Below are positions 11,601 through 30,721 of a DNA stretch of 64,000 bases, piece after piece (within the stretch, counting starts at the first letter, position 1; each line of letters begins with the position of its first letter). The notes below the pieces were generated by a model. The model saw nothing but the letters and a program-made list of their open reading frames with translations. It was not told where the DNA came from and searched no databases. The position numbers and the translations under genes were made by a program. This stretch comes from Norana najaformis. Its lineage: Eukaryota; Annelida; Clitellata; Crassiclitellata; Hormogastridae. The stretch covers positions 31,346,230-31,410,229 of the forward strand of contig OZ029921.1 in assembly GCA_964023275.1 (NCBI GenBank), read 5' to 3'.

Positions 11601-13214
11601 AGCATTTAGTAGCAATACCACAACCTCATTTACTCCCGAGTTGTTTGCAGTCAGCTAGCCAGAGGTCACTGAGTAGCACCCATTCACCAGATTCAAAAAC
11701 CCTTGAGGGTTAGGTGATGAGGCAAGTGACTTTACTTGAGTAATCTTCAAGTATTTTGTATATCACTGAAAAAGGACCACTGGATGTACTCGGGACCTTC
11801 TTTTGGCAATGCAATGTAAGAGCCTGAAGTTTTTCAATGTCACAAAAAGGCTGATTAAGATATTGAGCTTTTTTGCTGGAATGTGTATTATTACCTGCTC
11901 TGCTTTTACCTTAACTGAGAACCTGTTTAGCCCAATTCCAGCAATTCTTAGGAGGATTCCAACAAACCATGATTCAACTGAATGGGTTGTAAACACTGAT
12001 AGAATCAACTCAAATAAATACCAAGGCACTAATAGTATGATTATTTGGCAAATTATTTATTTGGCAAATTACTTCAGAACCAAGGGTTAAGTAAAAAAAT
12101 TACTGCTACCTGACTGGTATAGAAACATCAGTTGTAAATACATCTGTCCTGCAAGCAGGTTGGAAATATTGGCCAGTGCAACTATGCAGCATCTAAAGCT
12201 GGAGTTATTGGCTTCACGAAGACTGCTGCAAAGGAATTGGCCAAGTTTGGCATCCGCTGTAACATCATTCTTCCGGGTTTCATTGACACACCAATGGTGG
12301 AGAGCATTCCAGAAAAGGTCACAGACATGGTTCTCACTCAGATACCAATGGGAAGAATAGGAAAGCCTTCAGGTGAGATTTGGTCTTTTCGCTCCTTTTA
12401 TTAAAGATGCGGTATGTGTTAATATATCTAGATAAATAAAAAGTTTAATCCTGCTCATGAAAGCATATTTAACAAAGTATCTAGATGCATTATTGTTGTT
12501 TCCCTCTACCTAAAAGTGAACCCATGATTCCTCGCTTAGCCGATGGACATTGGTGTGATAACATATGCAGTACTTATGTACTAGGCTTATATTTCTGCCT
12601 GACAAGAAATGTAGTTTAGGAAAATTTTCTCTAAATGTAAAGTGATAAAGTAATGTAACAAAACATTTACCCGGCACCTTTCGGCATCTCTCAAGAGGCA
12701 CCTGGCTTCTCAAAGGCACTGTGTTAACAGGCAAAATTACTTTTGTTGCCAGCTGTAAACACAATTTGCATTGCATTGATTTCTACAGAGATAGCAGAGG
12801 CCTGTCTCTTCTTGGCATCAGATAGAAGCAGTTACGTAACAGGTGCCTGCTTAGAAGTCACAGGTAAGGTATCAAGATATTGCTAATCTAATCCAGTCTG
12901 TTAACTTCAATAGTGCCATTATCATGAAGCACAAGACATCAATTGCTGATCACTCCTAAAACAAATCCACTTTCCACTATTACAACTTACTGAACAGAAC
13001 TAGTCAGGATCAACAATGCCTCTTAAATTACAAGATGACTTACTGTTGCCAAGTTACTAATAGTTTTTTCTGTTAAAAATAATGTTTAAAAACTATTTCC
13101 ATGAATGTTTCTGAAGTTATTTTTTGTCTTGTCTTATTTATGAGTAAACATGTTCTAACATATCTGTATACAATGATTTTTCTGATTTTTCTTGTAGGAG
13201 GAATGTTCATGTGA
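8662..13214 (+). CDS. HSD17B8: Estradiol 17-beta-dehydrogenase 8 / 3-oxoacyl-ACP reductase subunit (SDR family), 7 exons
   Basis: Exons: 8662-8710, 9688-9801, 10406-10593, 11347-11442, 12159-12372, 12789-12863 and 13198-13214. The sum is 753 bases, 250 residues plus TGA; human HSD17B8 is 261. It is a classical short-chain dehydrogenase: NAD(P)-binding TGASSGIG at 16-23, NCAG at 90-93, the tetrad Asn at 115 (VNLK), catalytic Ser145, Tyr158 and Lys162 (NYAASK), and PGFIDTPM. The C-terminal VTGGMFM fits HSD17B8 better than CBR4. In mammals HSD17B8 pairs with CBR4 as the mitochondrial 3-ketoacyl-ACP reductase and also oxidises estradiol; extending this here is inference. The start has a good context (gacgATGG) and the first exon ends within the glycine motif, as often in this family. 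The last exon encodes only five residues. Confidence 0.93.
10600..10850 (+). repeat. SINE-like dispersed repeat in HSD17B8 intron 3
   Basis: The segment ends in GAAGTGGCACTTTATAAATGTCAAATTACAATTACAAT. The 'GTGCTATATAAAT...ATTACAATTAC' tail recurs at 4366-4405 and variants occur at 5025, 38978, 55388 and 63730. Only the tail is well defined; the 5' boundary is uncertain. Confidence 0.5.
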
Positions 13215-13454
13215 TAAAACAGCCAGCTCACGCAGTTGAACCAAGTGCCTATAATTTTCTGCTGGCCAGGAAAAAAGAAACTGACTGCATTTAATGAGAC
13301 ACATGAATTATGAAAAATTAATCTGAATGATTAAGAGTTAAATTGTGTTGTACTAGTTTTTATAATGCAGAAAAAAACACCATTTCCATTTCTTTAAAGC
13401 AAACGCAATTTTCAATGATTGTTTTGTGTAGATTTTGTTTACCGGTAATCCTAA

Positions 13455-13560
13455 TTTATTTTCTTTATTTGTTTGTAGACATAATTATAAATTTTTTACC
13501 ATATTCGATATTCCTTTAATCTTTGAATAAAGCCTGTCATTGTCACATACTTGACAACTC
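13455..13560. terminator. Convergent 3'-end region of HSD17B8 and the FAAP20-like gene
   Basis: A canonical AATAAA for HSD17B8 lies at 13526-13531 on the plus strand. On the minus strand, AATAAA signals for the FAAP20-like gene lie at 13464-13469 and 13455-13460, that is, inside the presumed HSD17B8 3' UTR. The two stop codons are only about 500 bases apart, so the transcripts probably overlap at their 3' ends. The overlap is inferred from signal positions. Confidence 0.55.
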
Positions 13561-13715
13561 CATTTTCTTGAAAACAAATAAAAATGGCACAAGTTCAAAC
13601 AAAGGTTAACTTAAAAATAAACTGCTGCAGTGTATGATGCCTTTAGTCTGGTAGCCAAGTCTGTTTTCTTGCAGCATTCAACTTCAGTTCATTCTGATAT
13701 CACTATTGTCAGCCG

Positions 13716-16174
13716 TTACCACACAACGTCTTCATCAGCTGCTGAAAGGCAGGCTGCAATGTGCGAGTCGCGTTCTATTTGACCTAAGCTGTACAAGAAA
13801 CACAAAAAGCTTTATCCCATTCTTTTCACTGAATCATAAATAAACAAAGAAAGATAAATAATATAATAAAGCCACAGAGAAGGCTTTAATTGCTAGTGCA
13901 GGAAAAATGTTTTGCAAAGATCGATGGCAAACTTAACATTTCTAATTGTAATTTGAGATTTATAAAGCGCCTCTTAGAGGATAAACTCAACAGAGATGCT
14001 TCCGACCCGAAAAAGTAAAATCACTGTTGAACAGTACAGTCTTCAGGCGCCCGCAGAACACTGAGAGGGGGAGAGAAAGGAGCTCAAGTCGCAATTCTCA
14101 AGGGAGACAATTCCAGCAAGTGGGACCAACGTAGGCAAAGCTTCTGGACTGGGCTGCAGCGGTACGCATGCGAGGGACAAACATTTGAATGACACTGGTA
14201 CTGAAAATGATTCTAAATTAAGGGAAATGATTCAGTAGTATTCACCTGCTCTCAAACTGGACAGCGCAGAGCGGGCAATGCTGCAGGGCCAAGATACCGT
14301 TCGCTTCCTGACCTTTGGTACATGTGGTCTCGTGAGCAGTAGAGACTGAGACATCAGAACCTCGACATTGAAATGGTAAGATACCATCATTTTTGCTGTG
14401 CCAACCAGCTGGATTCAATATGTTCATTAAAGGCTCTGGCACACTGTTTGACGAGATTCTGTTGGTGGCCATAACCAATTTTCCACCTAAGGATCCAGCT
14501 TTTGATGTGGATATTTGAATATTTGATGTTGAAGCTTTGTCCATCATTGAACTAGTCTGTGGTTTTGGAATAAATACTGGTGTACCGCCTTGCTGGAAAT
14601 AGGCTTTTTGTAGAATTCTCGAGTCACTGGGACACGGTAGCTGATCAGCTCCATGAAATGCAAACTGTTCTGAATGTTCACTGCCAAGTCCTTGTCTTAA
14701 ATGAACCTTTGACTCTTTCTTGACTGACAGATGACTCTCAGATGTCTGTGAAATATTTGCCTGACTTTTTGTGTCGAGGTTACCACTAGAAGAGCCAACA
14801 GCAACAGATTTTGTGTTGATTGATAATAAATTTCCAGGATTAGACAAAACATCTGGCAGAGTACTGTCCACATTTTGTGTGTTATCTTCTCTTGAATGAT
14901 GCACCACGTTGGAGCTCTTCCTAAATGCAAAATCATTTTTGCTTACTGATGCACTTTGTTTGTCTTGGGACCTTCGTGAACAGCTGCACAAGCAGCGCAG
15001 ACACGGCATTGGTATTGGGATCCATTCAGTTTTTGGAACCTCGCTGTACTGATTGTTGAAACTGTGATCCGTGTTTTTTAATGTTTGATTTTCAGAACTT
15101 GGCTACAAAATAAATAAACAAAAGCTTGAATTTTTTTAAAGTTACACAATAAGAAATCACACAGATCACTCTCCTTCTCTAGGGACTGATATACTGGATT
15201 TTTGTCAAACTGATTCCTGAATATTAGCTTCTCTTGTGGTTCCAGTTAGTAAGAACAACAAAAATTTGCCATACTGGCACTAAAGAAGGTATTTATCTTA
15301 GATTCTCAATGACTAGAGTCGCCAGTAACGATAAAAACTGCCAACTAGTCTGGAGACAAGAAGTTACATAAAGTGATTGTGGGTGCATTGAAAAGTGAGC
15401 ATGAAGATGTTAAACCGGTAATCTGTCGTGTGCCAAGTTTAAACTTTGAGCTACAAAAGTCATTGATAGGTACATGTGCTTAGAAACTATAACAATTCAA
15501 GTACTGTTTTGATCAAACTGTTTATTTAATATACAATCGAAAATCAAAGACTATAGTCTTTTAAAGTTAATGCAATGCTACAAATCAAGTGAGTTCACAG
15601 TTCGAAGCCCTGTCAGTTGACACTTTGAAAGTGTTAGTGATAACTTCAGTGTGCTGGTACAACTGTTTATCATGTACTAAATGGTGGCTAATTTACCAAT
15701 ACAATGTCCATTATTTGCTAATTAGAAGCCAGAAAAAGTTTCTGTTCCTTCAAATATGAAAAGAAATAATCTTGAACAAGATATGGAATTTTAGTAGATG
15801 AAACGGGCTTTGTTAAAAAAGGGACCCAATTTTATTCTATTATGCTAACTGGTTTCGACGTTTACTCACCTTGACTTTCTGTACAGTGTCATCTGATTCA
15901 TTCCACTGCAAGTCAGGAAGAGGTGTCCAAGTGGTCCATGTCATTAAGTGCTCACCAACATTTTTGGTTTGGCATGGAAATATTTCTGAGTTGCGTTGTT
16001 TCAGAGATGAACAACTTTGACTGAAAACAACAGAGGCTAATATAAAAGACCGAAAAGAAATTTGTTATCACTAAGAAAATTTTGCCTGCCTGCCTGCACG
16101 AGTGAGTCCCTCCCTCCCTCTACTTGGCTAATCTCTCCTCTCCTCTCCTCTCCTCTCTCTCTCTCTCTCCCCTC

Positions 16175-16231
<57 letters not shown>

Positions 16232-17582
16232 CCTCCCTCCCTCCCTCCCTCCCTCCCTCCCTCTCTCCCTCTCTCCCTCTCTCCCTCTCTCTCTCTCTCT
16301 CTCTTTAATATTGAATTTTCTCAAATAAATCTTCTGCAATTAATCCAGAATGCTCACACCCATACTGTTACTGAAACCTCTGAATGCCATAACAGTGTAT
16401 TCATTCCCACCTGTCATCCTTCCAACTACCACAAGCCCTACAATGTCATAAACATTTGTCAAAGGCACACCACCCAAATCAACCACCTCAAATTCAAAGA
16501 AATTGTTGTCACAAATAGTGCTGTCTGATGAGCAAACCTAATAGCTTTTGCCTTTTGCAACTTCCCAATTATCAAAATATTCTAATTCTGGAAACCCAGC
16601 ATCGATTAACAAAGAATGGTTAATTTACTAGTACTATGACATCCATTGCTTGCTAGTTAGAAACCAGAAAGCATTTCTTCCTTCAAATGTTAACAGGAAT
16701 AATCATGGTGAACAAGATATGGAATTTTAGTTGATGAAACGAGAATCGTTAACAAAGGGACCCAATTTGATTCTATTACGCTAACTGGTTTCGAGGTTCA
16801 CTCTTCCGCAGATCTTATCCTGACCCTTCTTCCCCTTATCTATCCGTGTGTAGCGAATCCCCGAAACCACTTTCGACCGGATCCCCTAAATCGATTTTCA
16901 AAGTGTGACCCAGATTCCCAAAAATTAAGAAGATAACGTTTGTATGGCAGAATTTGGACTTTGTGAAAGTCAATGTCTACACGACGGGACGGGATGTTAC
17001 TACATGGAGGAAATACTAAGATCCTATACGTTCGGCTACTATTGCCGATTAGATAGTCCATTCTAGTTTTCAGGATTTCGACCGCTTTCTATAAAACTGT
17101 TTTCGGGCTATTGTGTATTTTCAGCGCTTTCGGAATTAGGGACGACACCATTTACCTTGCAGATCCAATTCCAAGTACCACCTATCGTAGCCGTCTGATT
17201 GCGTACCTGCATGCTTGCCTGACGCTTGGATCTTGACCTGGAACCAAATCCTTCTTGCCTATCGATTTTGTTTTGACTGAGAGCTAGTGAATAACCTAGT
17301 TCCCGCCACTTAGCTTTCGTAGGGCGCTGCAGAAATCTCGAGTGTACCATTACGACACGATTACGATTATCGCTCAAAGCCAGTATCTTACTTTAGTTTA
17401 TCATTGATTGGTGGCAAACTTCGCTCAAAGCCTTCAAATTCGTGTTTTGCTGCTTCGTTTTCAATACGTTCAGAAACGGTCGTGTTTAATTCCACATTTT
17501 TCTTTTCTTTGTTAACTCGTAAACTTAATTTGACACGTTTGTTGCTATCCATTTTACTCTTAAATTTTGCGCTATGAAGCAT
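13716..17582 (-). CDS. FAAP20: FAAP20-like protein (Fanconi anemia core complex associated, C-terminal UBZ2 finger), 4 exons
   Basis: Exons on the minus strand: 17582-17392, 16020-15870, 15102-14246 and 13788-13716. All junctions are GT-AG and the sum is 1272 bases, 423 residues from the first Met. The Met at 17552 has a better context (aaaATGG) and would give 413 residues. The last 34 residues form a UBZ2-type finger with ligands Cys390, Cys393, His409 and Cys413, DSH before the His ligand and a C-terminal Trp423. Spacing C-x2-C-x15-H-x3-C-x9-W is the same as in human FAAP20, whose finger binds K63-linked ubiquitin. Exon 2 encodes WTPLPDLQW (95-103), resembling the aromatic region that binds FANCA. 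Human FAAP20 is 180 residues; the excess here is mostly a Ser-rich, low-order middle in exon 3. The finger is split by the last intron. A FANCA partner in this animal is assumed, not seen. Confidence 0.82.
13950..14170. repeat. Dispersed element in FAAP20-like last intron
   Basis: The sequence starts GAGATTTATAAAGCGCCTC and continues with CAATTCCAGCAAGTGGGACCAACG. The order (AGATTT.TA.AGCGCC head, then a 'TTCCA' block, then a GC-rich block) resembles the longer elements at 19866 and 32037, but identity is low. Confidence 0.4.
15420..15625. repeat. Dispersed repeat, second copy of 1040-1235
   Basis: This lies in intron 2 of the FAAP20-like gene. Shared words are listed under the first copy. 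Orientation is the same on the plus strand. Confidence 0.6.
15675..15868. repeat. Duplicated intronic segment, copy A (abuts exon 2 donor)
   Basis: Copy A and copy B (16612-16802) share ATGGTTAATTTAC, GAACAAGATATGGAATTTTA, GATGAAACG and GGGACCCAATTT.ATTCTATTA.GCTAACTGGTTTCGA. Copy A ends exactly at the splice donor of exon 2 on the minus strand. Copy B lies upstream in intron 1. Confidence 0.8.
16132..16304. repeat. CT-rich microsatellite, (TCTCC)n/(TC)n/(CTCC)n
   Basis: A pure polypyrimidine tract on the plus strand inside intron 1 of the FAAP20-like gene. It moves from TCTCC pentamers to TC dinucleotides to CCCT tetramers. Long open frames through it are artefacts. Confidence 0.95.
16612..16802. 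repeat. Duplicated intronic segment, copy B
   Basis: Direct repeat of 15675-15868, within intron 1 of the FAAP20-like gene, about 940 bases away. It does not carry a copy of exon 2, so only flanking sequence was duplicated. Confidence 0.8.
17110..17372 (-). repeat. SINE-like element, 'AATCTCGAGATTTCTAAAGCGC' family, minus copy
   Basis: Read on the minus strand it starts near ACTCGAGATTTCTGCAGCGC and continues with GTTCCCGCCACTTAGCTTTCG (plus orientation), TATCGATTTTGTTTTGAC and GATCTTGACCTGGAACC. The same series is found at 17845-18030, 18040-18335, 19866-20470 and 32037-32530. It sits just downstream of exon 1 of the FAAP20-like gene. Confidence 0.75.
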
Positions 17583-17844
17583 TAGAGTAAATCTTTAGCG
17601 CCACAATTTAAAATTGATAACTGAACCATTTCTAAATTAAAACACAAGGACCTGTTTCACAGAATCAGTTACACAGTGACGATTGACAGTGGTAATAATC
17701 CTATTATTATTATTTTTTAATTAGTTTTTTCTATAGTGCCAGTGTAAGACAGCCTACAGTGGACAGCATTTTAAAAGATAACAGGTGAGAACGAAAGACA
17801 ACCGACTTAGGCTTCCACCAGAATTACGACAATTATCTGACCCA

Positions 17845-18030
17845 TCACACGAATCGTAATCGTATCGTAATCGTAATCCCAAGATTTCTACAGCGCCCAA
17901 CGAAAGCCGCGCCGCGGGGACCAGCTTATTCACAGGCGCTCAGTCAAAACAAAATCGATAGGCAAAAGGGTTCGGTTCCGGATCGAGATCCAAGAGTCAG
18001 GCAGAGAGACAGCGTGGCGGAATTAGGGAC
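17845..18030 (+). repeat. SINE-like element, plus copy facing its inverted partner
   Basis: Contains ATCCCAAGATTTCTACAGCGC, ACCAGCTTATTCACAGGCGC, TCAAAACAAAATCGATAGGC and GGGTTCGGTTCCGGATCGAG. It is followed within about 20 bases by an inverted copy, so the two ends meet near 18035 and form a large imperfect palindrome. Confidence 0.8.
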
Positions 18031-18039
18031 TCACCAACA

Positions 18040-18335
18040 CTTCACACCTTGCAATTTCTGCGCAGGTCTTCCACTCAAAATTGAAAACACTCCTCTTCCA
18101 CAAATCCTATCGTTATTAATTCTCTACCCTTTATCTCTCTTTCTGCTCCAATTCCAAACATATCCACCGTAGCCGTCTGACTGTCTGTCTGTCTGACTTT
18201 TGGATCTGAGCCTGGGACCGAACCCTTCCTGCCTATCCATTTTGTTTTAACTGAGCACCTGTGAATAAGCAGGTTCCCGGGATTCAGCTTTTGTTGGGCG
18301 TTGTATAAATCTCGAGTTTACGATTACGATAATCG
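18040..18335 (-). repeat. SINE-like element, minus copy
   Basis: On the plus strand it reads CTGAGCCTGGGACCGAACC, TATCCATTTTGTTTTAACTG, AGGTTCCCGG and ends AAATCTCGAGTTTACGATTA. It is longer at its 3' end than the neighbour at 17845, containing the ATTAATTCTCTACCCTTTAT block. Confidence 0.8.
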
Positions 18336-18783
18336 AGCAGAACGAACAGATGGCTAAAGTTTCAAACTGTAGGTCCAGCAATCGAAAAAGCTTGATCACC
18401 AAGAACATTTCCAAGGAACTGCTGTTGTCTATTCGCCAGGTGTCTCTCAAATTGCACCACATGTGAAGATCACTCGGTCCTGGCATTAGACTACGATTTT
18501 AATTACTTGGTTTGTTAAAATGTCGCATTCGAGCGTTTTCATTTATTTGTTTTTTATTTGTTTAGTTGTTTATTGCTCCAACAACTGAATTGTAAACATT
18601 GCAAATGTAAATAACAAAAACACTTATTTGGATGCAAAGATCTACCCAAAAGAGGCCAAGGTCCCGCCAATTTAGGGCAGCCTATAACACAATAATATAT
18701 CGATGGCTAATGACTGATACACGAGCAGCTAATCAATTCTTAACTAAGTGATAGATTCATTTCATTACCATTGGGCATCAAGT

Positions 18784-18856
18784 GGTTCCGTAGTGTAGTG
18801 GTTATCACGCTCGCCTCACACGCGAGAGGTCCTGGGTTCGAAACCCAGCGGAACCA
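18784..18856 (+). tRNA. tRNA-Val (anticodon CAC)
   Basis: The 73-base sequence folds as a full cloverleaf. The acceptor GGTTCCG pairs with CGGAACC, followed by discriminator A. The anticodon stem CTCGC/GCGAG encloses the loop CTCACAC with anticodon CAC. The T stem CTGGG/CCCAG encloses TTCGAAA. Internal promoters are the A box TAGTGTAGTGG and the B box GGTTCGAAACC. There is no intron and no encoded CCA. A run of T residues (CGTTTTAA) follows about ten bases downstream and could serve as the RNA polymerase III terminator. It is a single copy in this window, between the divergent FAAP20-like and NOP2 genes. Confidence 0.98.
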
Positions 18857-19399
18857 ATGTTAACGTTTTAATTTGCGAAATAATATAATATTCTCAGACT
18901 ATTACATTACCTCGGTCTAGAATGATATACCACGTTTGTCAGCATCAGCATGGTGGCTTCATATTGCTTCTTTTAATTCAGCTCTGAGTCAGCCTGCCCA
19001 GCTGTGCGCTTTTTCTTACTAGACCTGAATGTGAATCGTTTATCTGTCAAACTTAAACAGCTGTTTGGGACGTTCGAAATGCGCAGGTTTAACAATGAAA
19101 TCTATGCAACATGAGTGTTTGCTCTGCATCAGCTATACATGTGATGGCCCAGCTAATCTGGGCAGCAATGACAGGGCCAGGATGCATATGCCCCCCCCCC
19201 CATGTGAGCTTTCTGTCTGGCGCCCCACCCCTTAACTTTCAAAAACGGATACGTTACAGCAGAATTCGTCTTTAAATAAAGAAAGCCTCATTTATGCTGT
19301 ATAAATTTCAGCCTGATAGTCGTTTACGTCTGAATTCAGCACGCCTGTTCTGGTAGAGGTGTCGTTGATGGCTTGTTGTTTAGCCCAGGCTTCTCGAGT

Positions 19400-19790
19400 T
19401 TCAACAGTTCTCATGCGGCGATACAGCCATTAGAGTCTTCTGTATAATCTCTTTGACTGAGCATTCCCCGTCAAACCATGGGCGTCCTGCTGTTGGCCGT
19501 ATCCTCATGGTGCGCAGAAGAGCGTGACGATCCTGAAAATCTTGTAGCTTGGAGTCATAGAGTAGAAAAGCTTGCGCAGGTTCACATGATTGCTCGGAGA
19601 ATTGAGATGTTGAGGCCATTTCAAAGAGTTCGGTGGTAAGGGCGTCCGGGTGACTGCAGCCTGGTTGACGTGCGTGAAACATCGGCGCTTCACAACATCT
19701 GAGCTGATGACAGAGTGTGTCGCTCGATGCTGAAGCTGATCAAAGAACGATCTGAACGGCTGGGAGTGGAGACAGAGAGGTTATGGATGG
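19400..19790 (-). pseudogene. Decayed non-LTR retrotransposon fragment (endonuclease C-terminal end)
   Basis: On the minus strand broken frames read SDRSLISFSIE, then after a frame change RTMRIRPTAGRPWFDGEC. The order 'SDH-x-L' followed some 60-80 residues later by a 'PWFD.E' stretch resembles the end of the APE-type endonuclease and the linker before the reverse transcriptase in animal LINEs. The His of the SDH triad is replaced by Arg. No reverse transcriptase follows. This is a weak call based on short motifs. Confidence 0.35.
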
Positions 19791-19865
19791 ACACATTTGT
19801 AGGTGTGATGAGGACATCAAGTGAAGGGCCTCTGGTATTGGTTGGTACAGATATGTGCTGAACTA

Positions 19866-20470
19866 TCGTGATCGTAATCGTAATCTCGAGATTTCTAAAG
19901 CGCCCAACGAAAGCTAAGTCGCGGGAACCAGCTTATTCACAGGCACTCAGTCAAAATAAAATCGATAGGCAAAAGGGTTCGGTTCCAGGTCAAGATCCAG
20001 GAGTGAGGCAGTCAGACAGTCGGACGGCTACGGCGGATGGTGTTTGAAATTGAAGCGAGAAGAGATAAGGGGACTAGAAAGAATCAGGATAAGATTTTTG
20101 GAAAAGAAGTGTTTCAGTCTTGAGTGAAAGACCTGTGCAGAAAATGAAAGAGGTGAAGTGTTGGTGAGTTCGTATGATTGACCAGACAACTGTCGCAATT
20201 CTGGAGGGAGTTTATTCCAAAGGGATGGGGCAGCTATTGCTATGGAGCGATTTCCAAATTTTAAGGATGAGGTGACGGGAGGGCGAATAAGTGTTAAGAC
20301 AAATGAGGAGCGGGTTGAACGGAGTGGTTGGATAGTAAATAATTGACGAAGATAGGAGGGTTGGTGTGTTGTAGGTGAGGGATAAAAGAGAAGGAATCAA
20401 GGATATAAGCAAAGATCTTAGAGTCTTAGAAGTAAATCTCAAGAAGTCTGTAAGAAATCTTATCAATAAA
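19866..20470 (+). repeat. Long SINE-like dispersed element (about 600 bp)
   Basis: It starts TCGTAATCTCGAGATTTCTA and includes AACCAGCTTATTCACAGGC, AAAATCGATAGGC, GGTTCCAGGTCAAGATCCAGG, GAGGTGAAGTGTTGGTGAGT, AGTTTATTCCAAAGGGATGG, GATTTCCAAATTTTAAGGAT and GGTTGAACGGAGTGGTTGGAT. The copy at 32037-32530 matches along nearly the whole length, so this is probably close to full length. No coding capacity was found. Confidence 0.85.
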
Positions 20471-20733
20471 TATTTTCATTGGAGCGTTTAGTTTAATTAT
20501 TCAGCCAATTCTCAGACTTCCATCGAATCCCGCTTGATGGATTAGTTTTTCGGTCGCCGAAGACGTTAAGAATTAACGATTCCAATAAAGCGCTAGAGAA
20601 ACTTATGATTTTTTTACTAGTTCTATCACTTTTCGTGTGAAACACATCTTACCTTATTTGCATTCGAACTTCCGTTAGGGAAACCTCGTGTTATGCTGTC
20701 AAAAGAAAATTTCAGGAAAATATTAATTCTAAC

Positions 20734-29779
<9,046 letters not shown>

Positions 29780-30591
29780 TGGATCCTAGTGTCTGATTTT
29801 GTCTCCACTGACTGATCTTCATTACTTAGATCCACTTGAAATCAGACGCTTCCTCAGATCAGTCCACTTTAGGAATCTGATGCCTCCTAAAACCGTTTTT
29901 GTTTGCTGGAATTTTTTCCAGTTTTAAGATTAGATAAAGATGGATTGTATAGCTGAGCAAGACTACTTTTAGCAGCTCTGTCTTTATGGAAATATTTTTC
30001 TCATGTTGTGTTTTAATTGCCTTAGGCAGCTGATGGCACTTGTTAAAAAATTATGGTTCCACAAAGATATAAAGACCATCTATATGCAGATTAGTGGGTT
30101 GCAGGCAGTTTTACTGAAGAGCAGTTAAACGCCTTTCTCTGGACAACATCCAGTGAGAAGGTGAAGATAAAGAATGCATGAGATCCAAAGTTCTGTGACC
30201 CGTGTAACTAATTTAGCTTTCAGCACAAAATCCATTAGGAAGATACTATTTTTTTAAAATTTATAGTATTTTATTGTCGTTGGTGGAAAATTCAAAAGGA
30301 TTTGACCTTTGGAGTGACAAGATTAATGCAGATTCACGTCTTTTTAGGGGTACGACTCTGAACTGATTCCTGCTAGCTTCTGATTACAGCATGCATGTGC
30401 CCATTAACAGAGTGCCTTTCTCGTAAACTCTTGGATGCAAAAGACGTTTCTACATACAGTAAATTTAAGATGATCAATCATTCTGTGGCTACATTGTGAG
30501 ATCAATCATGCAATCAATCCAATTAGTTCTTTTATAGTCGAAACTTTCTACACAAGAGGTAGTAGGCATTGACGTTAGGTGTTGAGCCTGG

Positions 30592-30721
30592 CCTCGACTT
30601 GGAGGCCAAATATGACGGCCTTGGCTTCGATTTAGAGGCCAAATATGATGGCCTTGGCTTCGATTTTTAGGCCAAATATGACGGCCTTGGCTTCAATTGG
30701 AGGCCAAATATGATGGCCTTG
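30592..30721. repeat. Minisatellite, about 33-bp unit, four copies
   Basis: The unit reads GGCCAAATATGA(C/T)GGCC-TTGGCTTCGATTT-AGA. Copies differ at few positions, and the C/T difference alternates between units. Confidence 0.9.

Larger units (their letters stand above)
17583..18783. other. Upstream region of the FAAP20-like gene
   Basis: No gene is seen. The first 260 bases beyond the FAAP20-like start are the probable promoter; no TATA box is evident. The rest is filled by an oppositely oriented pair of repeat copies (17845-18030 and 18040-18335) and unclassified AT-rich sequence up to the tRNA gene. Confidence 0.5.
18857..20733. other. Spacer between tRNA-Val and NOP2
   Basis: No intact gene is seen. 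It contains a homopolymer C run (about 19189-19201), a probable LINE endonuclease relic on the minus strand at 19400-19790 and a long SINE-like element at 19866-20470. The roughly 260 bases before 20734 are the likely NOP2 promoter, without an obvious TATA box. Confidence 0.5.
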
